Shown: positions 12,167 to 24,549, numbered from the stretch's first letter. The stretch is 64,000 nt of DNA from Littorina saxatilis (GCF_037325665.1 NC_090253.1:37793579-37857578); one strand, 5' to 3'. Notes: generated from the sequence alone by a model not told the origin. Numbers and translations: made by a program.

Positions 12167-12460
12167 CAGATAGAGACAGTGAGAGAGAGAGACAGAGAGA
12201 GACAGTGAGAGACAGAGACAGACAGAGAGACAGAGAGAGAGAGAGAGACAGAGACACAGAGACAGACAGACAGACAAACAGACAAACAGAGAGACAGAGA
12301 CAGAGAGAGACAGAGACAGCGAGTGTGTGTGTGTATGTATGTGAGTGTGTGTGTGTGCGTGTGTGTGTGTGTGTATGCGTGCGTGTGCGTGCGTGCGTAC
12401 GTGCGTGCGTGTGTGCACGCGTGCATGTGTGTGTGTGTGTGTGTGTGTACCTGTGTGTCC
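11848..12460. repeat. Microsatellite cluster (AG)n, (CA)n, (TG)n
   Basis: Three simple-repeat tracts (11848-11960, 12129-12320, 12321-12460) separated by about 170 bases of ordinary sequence. Open frames of 100-220 codons across them are Ser-Leu or His-Thr runs without coding signal. Confidence 0.95.
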
Positions 12461-12832
12461 ATGTGTGCATTCATGAGTGCGCGAATTATCCATGCGCGCG
12501 TGTGTGTTTGTGTGCGGATTTTATGGGGTAAGTTTTATTACAAAGAAAAAGACTTCCTCTGGAGTCTCTGGCAGGTAAGAGCAGTAAAAATCAAGGAGAA
12601 GCACCGAGCACCTCATGTCAGTGTACCCCCCTCAAAGGGATCCGGGAGCGCATGATGCAGAGTGTTACCTTCACTGTGACACAGGTAGACGGTTTCATGG
12701 CACCACCCCGCTACAAAAGTCACTTCAAACTCTGTGGAATCTCCGTTCATTCCGATTTCACGTGGTGTTCCGGCTGTAGATCTGATCCAAGTTGAGTGTG
12801 CGTTTTTTGTGTGCTTTGTTGTTGTTTTTGTT

Positions 12833-13706
12833 TTTATATTTAGTCAAGTTTTGACTAAATATTTTAACATCGAGGGGGAATCGAAACGAGGGTCGTGGTG
12901 TATGTGTGTGCGTGCGTGTGTGCGTGCGTGTGTGCGTGCGTGTAGAGCGATTCAGACCAAACTACTGGACCGATCTTTATGAAATTTGACATGAGAGTTC
13001 CTGGGTATGATATCCCCGAACGTTTTTTTTTCATTTTTTTGATAAATGTCTTTGATGACGTCATATCCGGCTTTTCGTGAAAGTTGAGGCGGCACTGTCA
13101 CGCCCTCATTTTTCAACCAAATTGGTTGAAATTTTGGTCAAGTAATCTTCGACGAAGCCCGGACTTCGGTATTGCATTTCAGCTTGGTGGCTTAAAAATT
13201 AATTAATGACTTTGGTCATTAAAAATCGGAAAATTGTAAAAAAAAATAAAAATTTATAAAACGATCCAAATTTACGTTTATCTTATTCTCCATCATTTGC
13301 TGATTCCAAAAACATATAAATATGTTATATTCGGATTAAAAACAAGCTCTGAAAATTAAATATATAAAAATTATTATCAAAATTAAATTGTCCAAATCAA
13401 TTTAAAAACACTTTCATCTTATTCCTTGTCGGTTCCTGATTCCAAAAACATATAGATATGATATGTTTGGATTAAAAACACGCTCAGAAAGTTAAAACAA
13501 AGAGAGGTACAGAAAAGCGTGCTATCCTTCTTAGCGCAACTACTATCCCGCTCTTCTTGTCAATTTCACTGCCTTTGCCATGAGCGGTGGACTGACGATG
13601 CTACGAGTATACGGTCTTGCTGAAAAATGGCATTGCGTTCAGTTTCATTCTGTGAGTTCGACAGCTACTTGACTAAATATTGTATTTTCGCCTTACGCGA
13701 CTTGTT
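12833..13706 (-). mobile_element. Family A hairpin-ended repeat, copy A5, full length
   Basis: The terminal hairpin is at the left, CTTACGCGACTTGTT at the right, with the whole internal order as in A3. It is followed by a (TTG)n stretch. It is the closest relative of A4. Confidence 0.9.
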
Positions 13707-14162
13707 GCTTTTGTTGTTGTTGTTGTTGTTGTTGTTTTGCGAAAGCCACTAGAAAGAAAGTGTGTTTTGCTGTGGGCGCTTTCGTTATCGATGTTGTTGC
13801 TGAGGGGAGTGTCAGTGTGTGCGTGTGCGTGTGTGTGTGCGTGTGCATGCGTGGGTGCGCGCGTGTGTGTGTGTGTGTGTGTCCTTCTGTCTGTCTGTCT
13901 TGATGTTTGACTGTCTGTCCGTCTGTCTCTTTGTGTTGTGTGTGTTCTTACAATTGCTTTAAATACTGCATTCATCAAAACATATTTGGTGTTAGGAAGT
14001 CATTTCAAAATGTAGCAATTCGTGAGACAGCACAAAGACCACAATGTGCATGTAACTGCTTAAACCCAAGATCATGAAGATGTACCACTTTCATTGCACG
14101 TGTATTGTCATTGAACTCAGCCAAACAAACTAATCGAGAGCCAGAAGACGTTTTACCTGTGG

Positions 14163-14456
14163 GGGCCCGGTAGCTCAGTTGGTAGAGCACTGGACTTGTG
14201 ATCGGAAGGTCGCAGGATCGAATTCGGGCCGGGACGGACACGGGTTAACTTTATGTGCAGACCCAGAGACGGAAGCCATGTCCCACCCCCGTGTCATCAC
14301 AATGGCACTTAAAAGACCTTGGTCATTCTGGCTGAATACACCTAAACACGCAGACACCTGGGTAGCGCGACTCCGTTGCTGCTAGCTTTCCACTGGGAGG
14401 AAGCGACCCGAATTTCCCAGCGATGGGACAATAAAGTAATGAAATGAAAAAAATAC
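14163..14456 (+). mobile_element. tRNA-derived SINE (type S2)
   Basis: The 5' part is tRNA-like, with A box TAGCTCAGTTGG and B box-like GGATCGAATTC spaced as in a tRNA. It is followed by a roughly 200-base tRNA-unrelated body and a tail GACAATAAAGTAATGAAATG. It would be transcribed by RNA polymerase III and moved by a partner LINE. It is not a functional tRNA gene: the acceptor and anticodon arms do not pair well. Confidence 0.75.
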
Positions 14457-14589
14457 AACTGCACCACAAACTCAATATAACTTTGGAGGCATACAAGACA
14501 GCGGGATTGAAGCGCATGGGACAGTCAAATACCAAGTGGGAACCACCCGCTGGGTCGGATGAGCTGAAATCACAAACATACCTTAATTT

Positions 14590-14745
14590 CAACCAGGTAT
14601 GTGGGAGGTGTGTTTATAACCTGCCCTGTTATATAGTGCTATATGTCTTATGTAAAACAATGTCCTGTTTGTATTATTGTTATGTACCACGCCTGAATTT
14701 CTCTATGAGATAATAAAGTATTCTTAGTCTTATTCTTATTATCTG
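14590..14745 (+). mobile_element. Probable LINE 3' end fragment
   Basis: A GCCTGAATTTCTCTATGAG stretch, then AATAAAG and a short TCTTA-type tail, resembles a LINE 3' UTR end. The tail resembles that of the S2 SINE just upstream (ACAATAAAGTA). No coding part remains. Confidence 0.35.
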
Positions 14746-15157
14746 ACCGCGCGACTGGCCCGGTTGGTTGCTTTTTCGTGCACGTCAGTCCAGAAGCCCG
14801 AAACAACCATGAGTGCCGACGTTACAGCACCCTTCAAAGCAATTTTGCCTTTCCGTAGGATTTTTTTCTTTTCCAAAACAACTTTTGCAATCTCGCACAT
14901 ACGCCAGACGTCTACACTGTAATGTTGAAACCCTTTTAGTTCCACTTAGATGTATGATAGTTTAAGCCTTCTCTTTGGCATCAAAAAAATATTTGTGATT
15001 TTTAGGATTTTGTCTTCTCTTTGGCAAGGAGAAATTAACAGACAATAAACAAACAAAACAAGGGTAACGCCGAGGGGCGTTAAAGTCCCCGAGACTTTGT
15101 CCTTAGTCGTCTTTTTGCAGCCGAGAGTTTACTATCATTCGATGACCTTAAACCATG

Positions 15158-15959
15158 AACAAGTCGCGTAAGGCGAAAATACAACATTTAGTCAAGCTCA
15201 GTCGAACTCACAGAATGAAACTGAACGCACTGCATTTTTTCACAATGACCGTAGTCCGCCGCTTGTGCAAAACGGAGTGAAACTGACGAGCCTGTTCAGC
15301 GCTGTAGTGGTTTCGCTGTGCTGCATAGCACGCTTTTCTGTACCTCTCTTCGTTTTAACTTTCTGAGCGTGTTTTTAATCCAAACATATCATATCTATAT
15401 GTTTTTGGAATCAGGAACCGACAAGGAATAAGACGAAATTGTTTTTAAATCGATTTCGGAAATTTAATTTTGATCATAATTTTTATATTTTTAATTTTCA
15501 GAGCTTGTTTTTAATCCGAATATAACATATTTATATGTTTTGGGAATCAGAAAATGACGAAGAATAAGATGAAATTGTTTTTGGATCGTTTAATAAAAAA
15601 TTAATTTTAATTACAAGTTTCCGATTTTTAATGACCAAACTCACTCATTAGTTTTTAAGCCACCAAGCTGAAATGCAATACCAAACCCCGGCCTTCGTCG
15701 AAGATTACTTGACCAAAATTTCAATCAATTTGATTGAAAAATGAGGGTGTGACAGTGCCGCCTCAACTTTTACAAAAAGCCGGATATGACGTCATCAAAG
15801 GTATTTATCGAAAAAAGGAAAAAAAAGGCCGGGGATATCATTCCCAGGAACTCTCATGTCAAATTTCATAAAGATCGGTCCAGTAGTTTAGTCTGAATCG
15901 TTTTTGAATTTAAATCGCTCTACACACACACACGCACAGACAGACAGACAGACAGACAG

Positions 15960-15991
<32 letters not shown>

Positions 15992-16056
15992 CACGACCCT
16001 CGTCTCGATTCCCCCCTCTATGTTAAAACATTTAGTCAAAATTTGACTAAATGTAA
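15158..16056 (+). mobile_element. Family A hairpin-ended repeat, copy A6
   Basis: It has a full AACAAG start and terminal ACATTTAGTCAAAATTTGAC hairpin end, but is more diverged than A3-A5 in the first 150 bases. Its last bases abut copy A7 with no spacer, giving a head-to-tail tandem. Confidence 0.9.
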
Positions 16057-16920
16057 AACAAGTCGCGTAAGGCGAAAATACAACATTTAGTCAAGTAGCT
16101 GTCGAACTCACAGAATGAAACTGAACGCAATGCAACGCAGCAAGACCGTATACTCGTAGCATCGTCAGTCCACCGCTCATGGCAAAGGCAGTGAAATTGA
16201 CAAGAAGAGCGGGGTAGTAGTTGCGCTGAGAAGGATAGCACGCTTTTCTGTACCTCTCTTCGTTTTAACTTTCTGAGCGTGTTTTCAATCCAATATCATA
16301 TCTATATGTTTTTGGAATCAGGAACCGACAAGGAATAAGATGAAAGTGTTTTTAAATTGATTTCGAAAATTTAATTTTGATCATAATTTTTATATTTTTA
16401 ATTTTCAGAGCTTGTTTTTAATCCAAATATAACATATTTATATGGTTTTGGAATCAGAAAATGATGGAGAATAAGATGAACGTAAATTTGGATCGTTTTG
16501 TATTTTTTTTTTTAACAATTTACAGATTTTTAATGACCAAAGTCATCAATTAATTTTTAAGCCACCAAGCTGAAATGCAATACCGAAGTTCGGGCTTCGT
16601 CGAAGATTACTTGACCAAAATGTCAACCAATTTGGTTGAAAAATGAGAGCGTGACAGTGCCGCCTCAACTTTCACGAAAAGCCGGATATGACGTCATCAA
16701 AGACATTTATAAAAAAAATGAAAAAAACGTCTGAGGATATCATACCCAGGAACTCTCATGTCAAATTTCATAAAGATCGGTCCAGTAGTTTAGTCTGAAT
16801 CGCTCTACACGCACGCACGCACAGACAGACAGACAGACAGACAGACAGATACACATACACCACGACCCTCGTCTCGATTCCCCCCTCTAACATTTAGTCA
16901 AAACTTGACTAAATGTAAAA
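16057..16920 (+). mobile_element. Family A hairpin-ended repeat, copy A7
   Basis: It starts AACAAGTCGCG immediately after A6 and ends with the 12-bp-stem hairpin and AAAA. A (CAGA)n stretch lies before the terminal block. Sequence is nearest to A2. Confidence 0.9.
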
Positions 16921-17289
16921 AGAAACTGAATATGTGAAAACAAATTTGAACTCCCTAAACATACGCTACTGTGCCAAATTTCGTCGCAAAAACTTTTGTA
17001 CAAGAGACGAAGTGGTCACAGCACTGGTCGAACGGCCGACGGTTGGGTAATGGACATTGTAAGGACATGCACAGTAATCAATTCCCATCTTGACCTATGA
17101 AAGTAAATTCTAATCAAATTTGAACTGTTTACATTTTAGTTCATTTTTGTTCACAAAAGTTCGTAATGGTTTAAATGTTAGCATCAGAGTTACATGTTGC
17201 TGTTATTGTTTTTATGTCCCTTCGACCTATTTGGCTATTCGGGACCAGACGTTACAAGTGCCAATTCCAAAACCAATAACTTTGAATAA

Positions 17290-17700
17290 TAGTCTTTCGG
17301 ATGAGACGAGAAACCGAGGTCCCTTCGTGTACACTACATTGGGGTGTGCACGTTAAAGATCCCACGATTGACAAAAGGGTCTTTCCTGGCAAAATTGTAT
17401 AGGCATAGATAAAAATGTCCACCAAAATACCCGTGTGACTTGGAATAATAGGCCGTGAAAAGTAGGATATGCGCCGAAATGGCTGCGATCTGCTGGCCGA
17501 TGTGAATGCGTGATGTATTGTGTAAAAAAAATAATTCCATCTCACACGGCATAAATAAATCCCTGCGCCTTGAATATGTGTGCGATATAAATTGCATAAA
17601 AAAAATAAAAATAAGAAATAAAAAAAATCCCTGCGCTTAGAACTGTACCCACGGAATACGCGCGATATAAGCCTCATATTGATTGATTGATTGATTGATA
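17290..17700 (+). mobile_element. S3 SINE, 5'-truncated
   Basis: It begins TAGTCTTTCGGATGAGACG without a tRNA head and is nearly identical to 20888-21230 of the full copy. It ends in (ATTG)n. The conserved CGGATGAGACGAGAAACCGA block resembles the deeply conserved SINE domain reported across invertebrates (Nin-DC, from memory). A second partial repeat of the 3' end lies at 17625-17690. Confidence 0.8.
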
Positions 17701-17852
17701 ATAGTGTTGTCACCTTTCGTCTCGTCGCTGACACTTTGCAGACACAATTATGTTATACACACACACACACGCACACTCGAGGAGTGGTTACAACAATGTC
17801 CAGCGACAAGACACAGCCAACCTCTTGTCTTTGTAGGGCGCGCAACGGCATA

Positions 17853-18030
17853 CAGTCGGACCTGTCAGTAACAACCACACAAGGGACCGACAAGAAAAAG
17901 TTCGTTATAAACTGGCGGTCACTATGAAAATGTGAATTATATCGAAAATAAACTCTGGGATCCTTTAGGGTAGTCGTTTTGGACAGGTGGACGTTATCGA
18001 GAGGGAGTCGCCGGGGCAGGTACGACCTTA
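17853..18030. mobile_element. Short MITE, CAGTCGGACCTG ends
   Basis: The ends CAGTCGGACCTG and CAGGTACGACCTTA are imperfect inverted copies. The interior shares CTGGGATCCTTT and GGTCG phrases with 20289-20420. A Tigger/pogo-type origin is suggested by the CAG start next to TA, but this is weak. Confidence 0.45.
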
Positions 18031-18405
18031 TTTGATCGTTTGATGGAAGAGCGAGAAGCCTCTGTCAGTGTTGAGAGTGTTGTGCGTGCACAACGGGCTC
18101 TAATATTGACAAGGTCGAGTCTCGGCGATATTGTGGCACGCGATGTTTTGGTGTGCCCAGAACTTGTGACCTGAGAACGCTGCGGAGTATGCACTGTGTT
18201 GTATACCGGTACCGGTATTTACTTACAGGCCAAGGATTAGGTTACACTTAGTCCTTTGTAGGCTCCATTACCACATGTACCATGCATGACCTAGGTCTCC
18301 CTCCCAATCCTCTTGCGCTCAAAAAAACTGCGACGGTACGATTGATCGCGTACATTTCATGTTGAAACTCATCACTCTGGCACACAACTGCGAATGGGTT
18401 TGCGC

Positions 18406-18419
18406 GCGTGTGTGTGTGT

Positions 18420-18450
<31 letters not shown>

Positions 18451-18510
18451 CGTGCGTGCGAGCGTGCATGCGTGTTTGTGTGCGGCGTGCGTGTGTGTGT
18501 GTCTGTCTGG
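18406..18510. repeat. (TG)n microsatellite
   Basis: Imperfect GTGTGTGCGTGCG run. No other function is visible. Confidence 0.9.
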
Positions 18511-19006
18511 CTGTTTTCAAAACCAGGAAGCATCGTTGAGATAACCAGTCATTGGCATATTTAACTTACCTATATAAAGTCACGAAACAACAACAAAAGA
18601 CTTAATGTATCGATTGAACATTGGATTTCCCTTCTTTGAGCCATGTGACGTCAGAGGCCTACAAAACTTCATATTTGGGCGTTTCAGGTTAACCGAAACT
18701 TTAAAGGAACTACTTACTTCATATTTGGGACACGCGGATTAACCCACAGATCAAAACACACGTCTGCCAAACTGTAAAAATGAAGCGATTTGCAAATCTA
18801 TCTCGGGAAGAAATTGAAAACAAAAGACAACTTTTAACTCCGATCGAATACCAACACACTTCAACTGAACAAAAGATGAACATGGAAGACACCCTCCATC
18901 AGCATATTGCAGGCAACACACAACTCCAAGTTTTGCCGCGGCCAAATTCAAACCCCTCGCGAAGTTCACTCAGCTCTGTCGCACACACAGCCACTGGCAC
19001 AGCATT

Positions 19007-19125
19007 TTGTTGTTGGTCCTCGGGGAGCATATCGCCTTTTGTCTCATATTTATCAACCGCGGCCTTCGGCCTTGGTCGATAAAGATGAAACAAAAGACGA
19101 TATGGTCCCCTTGGACCAACAAAAA
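19007..19125. repeat. Imperfect hairpin with GGCCTTCGGCC loop
   Basis: Arms of about 55 bases (TTGTTGGTCC... and ...GGACCAACAA) pair around CGGCCTTCGGCC with scattered mismatches. It reads like a foldback repeat. No small-RNA claim can be made from sequence alone. Confidence 0.65.
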
Positions 19126-19539
19126 AAGCTGGTCTGTCAACAAGCCACCAAACATCTTATAATATTTAGGTCAAAAACGCAAATAACGTATAATAACTCA
19201 ATAACAACACGCTAAGACAATTGCCAGAGTGAGGTGGGGGGGGGGGGGGGGATTGTCCGGGTGGCAATTTCGAGCCTAGAACCAGTTGACTACAGTCTGG
19301 ATAAACATTTTTTTCTCGCGTTTCTTTTACTAGTAAGTGTAGTTCTTTTACTTCCTAGTAAAAACACATGCTTGGCTCATAGGGCAGGGAATTAAGGCGA
19401 ACGAGGTCTGTTGACAAAGGCAGTGAAACCTGGCGGTCACTGTATCGTGACCTAGTGGCTCAGGTCAGAAACTGTTGTGTAACCGACTTGACCAGTTCCA
19501 GCTGGAGAAGGGAAGAGGTCAGATTTGCTGTAGAGAAGA

Positions 19540-19650
19540 CGTGTGTGTGTGTGTGTGTGAGAGTGTATAGTATGTGTGTGAGTGTGTGTGTGCGCGCGTG
19601 CGTGCGTGCGCGTGTGTGTGTATTCATACGCGTGCGCGTGCGTGCGGGTA
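19540..19650. repeat. (TG)n/(GCGTG)n microsatellite
   Basis: Imperfect GTGTGTGCGCGTGCG run between unique sequence and the 544-bp MITE. Confidence 0.85.
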
Positions 19651-19705
19651 TTGGTACAGGACCGTGGGAGACACAGAAAGACAGACGGGGATTGGGAGGG
19701 CGGGG

Positions 19706-20249
19706 CCGGTGTAACACGAAATTTTTACTCCACGAAAAATTTACTCCGGAGTAAATATTTCGTACGAAATTCTTACTCCGAGTACACTTTTCGTACGAGA
19801 AAAGAACTCCCCAAGGCACGACAAAATTACTCCCTCCACGAAATTTTTACTCCCCATTTTTTTTACTTCCAGTAAAAATCTCGTACGCAAAAATGGGATG
19901 CGGGCGAAGGGATAATCCCAATAAGTGATTTCGCGCACACGAATGTCGCGCTACCCTCCTTCCACCCCTTCCACCACCAAGACTAACAGGGGACATACAA
20001 GGGAGTAAAAATTTCGTACACCTGGCATGGGAAGTTAAATTGCTTGTGTTGGGGTGAAGTAATTTATTCGTTATTTATTCGTCAGGGGAGTAACATTTTT
20101 GTACGAAATGTTTACTCGGAACTCACCTGTCTTGGGGAGTAATTTTCTCGTGCAATGGGGCTTTTTTCGTAAAGGGAGTAACTTTTTTGTACGAAATGTT
20201 TACCCCGGAGTAAAAATCTCGTGGGAGTAATTTTCTCGTGTTACACCGG
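19706..20249. mobile_element. 544-bp MITE with TCGTACGA motif arrays
   Basis: The termini are inverted copies of CCGGTGTAACACGA followed by alternating TTTACTCC and TTTCGTACGAAA phrases. At least ten GGAGTAA/TTACTCC and six CGTAC motifs occur, concentrated in the outer 150 bases of each side. No target duplication is obvious and no transposase is encoded. The superfamily is unknown. Confidence 0.7.
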
Positions 20250-20288
20250 CGTATGCGAGGATTTGGCGTGGCTGGAGGAGTGAAGGGA

Positions 20289-20420
20289 TATACAGGTGGT
20301 CGCTATATATATGGAAAGGTAAATTACATAGAAGAAATATTCATCTGGGATCCTTTGGAATGGTCGTTCGTGGCAGGTGGTCGCTTTTGAGAGGTGGTCG
20401 CTAGGGCAGGTTCGACTGTA
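20289..20420. mobile_element. MITE fragment sharing GGTGGTCGCT phrases
   Basis: Repeated ACAGGTGGTCGCT phrases and CTGGGATCCTTTGGAATGGT match the interior of 17853-18030. The right end is CAGGTTCGACTGTA. The left boundary is unclear. Confidence 0.4.
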
Positions 20421-20782
20421 TTCTGTTATACTTTCTTTGATGGAGATAATCGTAAATAACATCGCCTTTGAAAACTCGTAGTCGTGCACTATTCACGGCC
20501 CGAACCCCGGGTGGTAAATAGAACGGATTTCCGCAAGTATTTTTGTCTTTTCAAACGACAAATAAAGGTAGGCAGCCGACGATGCATTGGGAAATAATAA
20601 TACACCCGCCTACTTGCACACAGCTTGGTGCGATTGAACTCACAGGGAGACTCACATAGACCTTACAAAAAAACTGAAATTTAAAGTGGTGAAGTTGGTC
20701 TTCCAGAAAGCCTACGTTAAAGCCTGTTCTTAATTGGGCGAAGACGACTATGCGAAGAATTCTTCGCGAAGCTGACTGACTA

Positions 20783-21246
20783 TTAGGGTGGCCGAGTGGT
20801 AACGCACTTGCGCTCGGAAGCGAGAGGTTGCGAGTTCGACCCTGGGTCAGGGCGTTAGCAATTTTCTCCCCCCTTTCCTAACCTAGGTGGTGGGTTCAAG
20901 TGCTAGTCTTTCGGATGAGACGAAAAACCGAGGTCCCTTCGTGTACACTACATTGGGGTGTGCACGTTAAAGATCCCACGATTGACAAAAGGGTCTTTCC
21001 TGGCAAAATTGTATAGGCATAGATAAAAAAAATGTCCACCAAAATACCCGTGTGACTTGGAATAATAGGCCGTGAAAAGTAGGATATGCGCCGAAATGGC
21101 TGCGATCTGCTGGTCGATGTGAATGCGTGATGTATTGTGTAAAAAATTCCATCTCACACGGCAGAAATAGATCCCTGCGCCTTGAGTCCGAGTCTGGAGA
21201 TACGCGCGCGATATAAGACTTCATATAATAATAATAATAATAATAA
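20783..21246 (+). mobile_element. tRNA-derived SINE (S3), full length
   Basis: The head has A box TGGCCGAGTGG and B box GAGTTCGACCC (Leu/Ser-tRNA-like). The body carries the CTTTCGGATGAGACGAAAAA block, and the tail is (AAT)n at 21224-21246. It is about 460 bases long. The body is nearly identical to 17290-17600, indicating recent activity of this family. Confidence 0.85.
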
Positions 21247-21299
21247 CGTCCTCTTAGACCAACTGGTCTATATTGGGACAGGTATTGGTAATACGTTGA

Positions 21300-21655
21300 A
21301 GATATGGTGTGATACTTTGATTCGAACAAGCCCGCTGTGGCTGTCTGCTTCGACACACCATCATTGGGTTTGTTTCGTCAAAGTATCGAAATACGATCAT
21401 GATAATCGGAGACGAGAGATGATGCATGCGTGTCTTCGTGTTTTCCAAGCCCTGAGACTTTCGCTGTGAACGTGGGATCTTTTTCGTGCGCATGTGTGCA
21501 CACGGGGGTGTTCGGACACCGAAGAGAGTCTGCACAAAGTTGACTCCGAGAAATAAATCTCTCGCCGAACGTGGGGATCGAACCCACGCTGATAGCGACC
21601 AACTGGCTACAAAGCCAGCGCGCTACCAACTGAGTTACGTCCCCGGCCTTCGCGA
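21300..21655 (-). mobile_element. tRNA-derived SINE (S5)
   Basis: On the minus strand the head GGGGACGTAACTCAGTTGG has an A box and GTGGGTTCGATCCCCAC forms a TpsiC-like arm with B box, followed by about 250 bases of non-tRNA body. The anticodon arm CTGGC/GCCAG leaves a 6-base loop, so it is not a working tRNA. The 3' end is not sharply defined. Confidence 0.65.
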
Positions 21656-22017
21656 AGCTGGCCGCACGGAGCTTTAGCACTGGGGTTTCGAAGAAAAAAA
21701 GACTTCGCGAAGTCGACTTCGAGCTAAATTGAGGACCGCCTTTACTGATTGCATGGCAAGGAACTTAGATCTTAAGGTTCAAAGCTCAGCATTGAGTCAT
21801 CACGCCCAGTTTCGCTGACACGTTTTGTCGAACTAATCACAGAATGTTGCCTTCATATGATGTGAGAAGATGATTGTCTTTATGATAGACTTCTATATTC
21901 ACAGATATATATCCGCTAGACTGGTCTTGTCTTATTGCAGAGCACATCTGTCACCATAGCAGCTAAACATCCTTGAAGGGGGGGGGGGGGGGGGCTGTGG
22001 GGAAGGGGGCTGTGCCG

Positions 22018-22165
22018 GTGTGTGTGTGTGTGTGTGTGTGCGTGCGTGCGTGCGTGTGTGTGTGCGTGTGTGTGTATGTGTGCGTGCGTGCGTGTGTGTG
22101 TGTGTGTGTCTGTCTGTCTGTCTAGTCTCTCTGTCTGTCTGTCTGTCTGTCTGTCTGTGTCCGTC
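22018..22165. repeat. (TG)n/(TCTG)n microsatellite
   Basis: A poly-G run at 21978-21994, then GTGTGCGTGCG and CTGTCTGTCTG runs. Long frames here are low-complexity. Confidence 0.95.
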
Positions 22166-22199
22166 TGTGTGAGTGTGTGCGGACAGACACTCTGACGAA

Positions 22200-22540
22200 C
22201 GCACGGACAACAACCATAAAGAATAGCACCCCGCCTCGTTTGCTTCGGACAGACAAACAAATAAAACATAAAAACATGCAGTTATTGTGAACATTAAAAC
22301 ACCAATGACAGAAGCTTTTTGACCTTCTGGTAGAGCGCAGAGGACGATACCGATATCAAGAACGGTCAGACGGACACCAACCAAAAAAAAACAATAATGC
22401 CTCGCCGCGGTTGGCTTCGAGACAGACAAATAACAAATATCACGAGGGGGAAATATGCCGTTCTTCTGAACATGAAAACACAGAAGACAAAAGATTGTTG
22501 ACCTTTTGGCACAGCGTATGGGAACAAGCGCGTGAAGTTC
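22200..22540. repeat. Diverged direct duplication
   Basis: A stretch near 22205-22350 and one near 22385-22530 share an order of phrases (CGCCTCG, GGACAGACAAA, TGAACATTAAAACAC/TGAACATGAAAACAC, TTTTTGACCTT/TGTTGACCTT, GCGCAG/GCGTATG). It is an old tandem duplication of unknown nature. Confidence 0.4.
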
Positions 22541-23828
22541 GTCACAAAGACAAATTACCGCATTCTTCCCAAAACAACGAAGATCCCACAACAGGCCGCG
22601 CTGTGTGCATGCCTTTAAACGTCGGAGTGCGGATAACAGGTGTTTGTAATAACGACTCTTTTCCAAAAGTTTCATCAGCAAATGATGAATAAATCCATAA
22701 TTACATACATGAAAGAATAGATAAATGAATAAAAGAAAAAGAAATAATTGAAGAAATGAACAACCTGGTTACTGGTGTGTTTTCTTTTATTTAAATGAAC
22801 AAATGTATACAAAAATACAATGGAAAAAAATGCATATGATTCAAAGCAACTGTGTTCTTATCAACAATGGGTCATCTAGATTAGCGAGGAATAAAAAGGT
22901 AATATATATTTGTCAATGAAACACCAGGGGGAGTGCTACAAGGTGTTTCTACACTGACACAACAGCTTTGGCCTGCCTGAGTGCCAAAAATGAATATTTC
23001 TAGGAGAGAAAAAAGACCACCAAACAAACAAACATCTAAATCTAAACAACAAGATAACAAGATGACAAACAAACAAACAAACAAAGTCAGAGTGATATTG
23101 ATTATGATCACTGGTACGTAGAGGAAGGGCTCCTAATATGGACCGGGATTGGGTTGTTGTTGTTGGTTTTTTTTTGGGGGGGAGGGGGGTTGGCACAACA
23201 TCTGAAAGTATATATGTGTGTCCCCGAATATGCACCAGCTTCAACTAATCATAGAACTGAGAAAGGAAAAGATATAGACTGGTTTTAGTCATGCATAAAG
23301 AAGCTTGCCCTCAAGCTTTCAAAATGTATCAAATAATCTTCTTTACGTGAATGTTGATAATTTCATTTATTTTCTCTCTGTTTTTGATTAGTTTAATTCG
23401 TTTCTTGTTGAGCTTCAAATAATGTTCGCATCGAACCGAAACAGATAAATCTGATATTTGACTCGCGCACTGAGTTGTATCGTGTTATTTTGAAGTACAG
23501 AGAGCTTTTTACCATAATTCGTGATGGTCACTTCTCTGGTCCATATTAGGCTGGTAGGCTCCTATAGTATTTATGTTTTGCTTAATCGATCGAATTAAGT
23601 CTAACAGTTAACTAATGAGAGAACAACTACCAACCACAAACTGAATATTCGTCGCAAGAAAAAAAGGCTGGTTATCAGCACGAAAAAAAAAGTGGTGACC
23701 TTCAACACTCGGCCCGGGTCAGTCAAACACAGGACATCTGATGACCGTTCTTTTGCACACACAACGGTCTTGGCCTGCCTATTTGACAGCGTATATCGTG
23801 CCAGTGCCAAAAGTGAGAATGTCGGGAC

Positions 23829-23830
<2 letters not shown>
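22541..23830. other. Intergenic, nothing recognised
   Basis: AT-rich unique sequence with short poly-A and poly-G tracts. No exon-like frame, RNA gene or element end is seen. Confidence 0.5.
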
Positions 23831-23834
<4 letters not shown>

Positions 23835-23872
<38 letters not shown>

Positions 23873-23998
23873 AGAGAGAGGGAGAGATAGTGAGAGGGTG
23901 AGAGAGAGAGTGTGTGTGTGTGAGAGGGAGAGAGAGAGGGAGAGAGAGAATTGAATTGAATTGAATTGAATTGAATTGAATTGAATTGAACTTTATTC

Positions 23999-24067
<69 letters not shown>

Positions 24068-24107
24068 ATTGAATTGAATTGAATTGAATTCGGAATTGAA
24101 CTTTATT

Positions 24108-24185
<78 letters not shown>
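23835..24185. repeat. (AG)n microsatellites seeded on retroposon tails
   Basis: Long AG runs are interrupted twice by (GAATT)n-GAACTTTATT (23950-23998, 24066-24110). Read on the minus strand these are AATAAAGTTCAATTCAATTC retroposon tails. The AG tracts directly adjoin them. Confidence 0.8.
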
Positions 24186-24190
<5 letters not shown>

Positions 24191-24250
24191 TGATGGAACT
24201 TTATTTTTCAAGGATAGAGGTTTAAGGCGACGCCTTTTCTTACTTCTAAT
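24186..24250 (-). mobile_element. LINE 3' end fragment
   Basis: Minus-strand CCTTAAACCTCTATCCTTG then AATAAAGTTCCATCACCATC and (TC)n. The same CCTAAAACCTCTATCCTTTG-AATAAA phrase occurs on the plus strand at 28325-28350, also followed by (TC)n. Confidence 0.55.
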
Positions 24251-24549
24251 ACAAATGTCTAATAAATGATAAACAAGTAAAGCAACATGACAAATAAACA
24301 AATTAAACGAACGACCCAGCAAACAATCGACAAGTAAGCAAACAAGCAAATAAACACAAACAACAAAATGACAAAGTAAGCAACATACAAATCAAAAGCG
24401 AAACATGCAACATGTTAATTGAGGTTACACATGTAAAGTGATCGACGGTAAAATTCACACAATACCAACGTTTACACTAATGCTTACAATGATTATATGG
24501 TGTAAATGATGAAGATGATGAAGATAATGATGATGATGATGATGATGAT

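Noticed and set aside
7517-12493. Open frames of 80-220 codons at 7.5-7.9 kb and 11.8-12.5 kb
   Set aside because: They translate CA, TG or AG repeats into Cys-Val, His-Thr or Ser-Leu runs with frames open on both strands; no coding signal.
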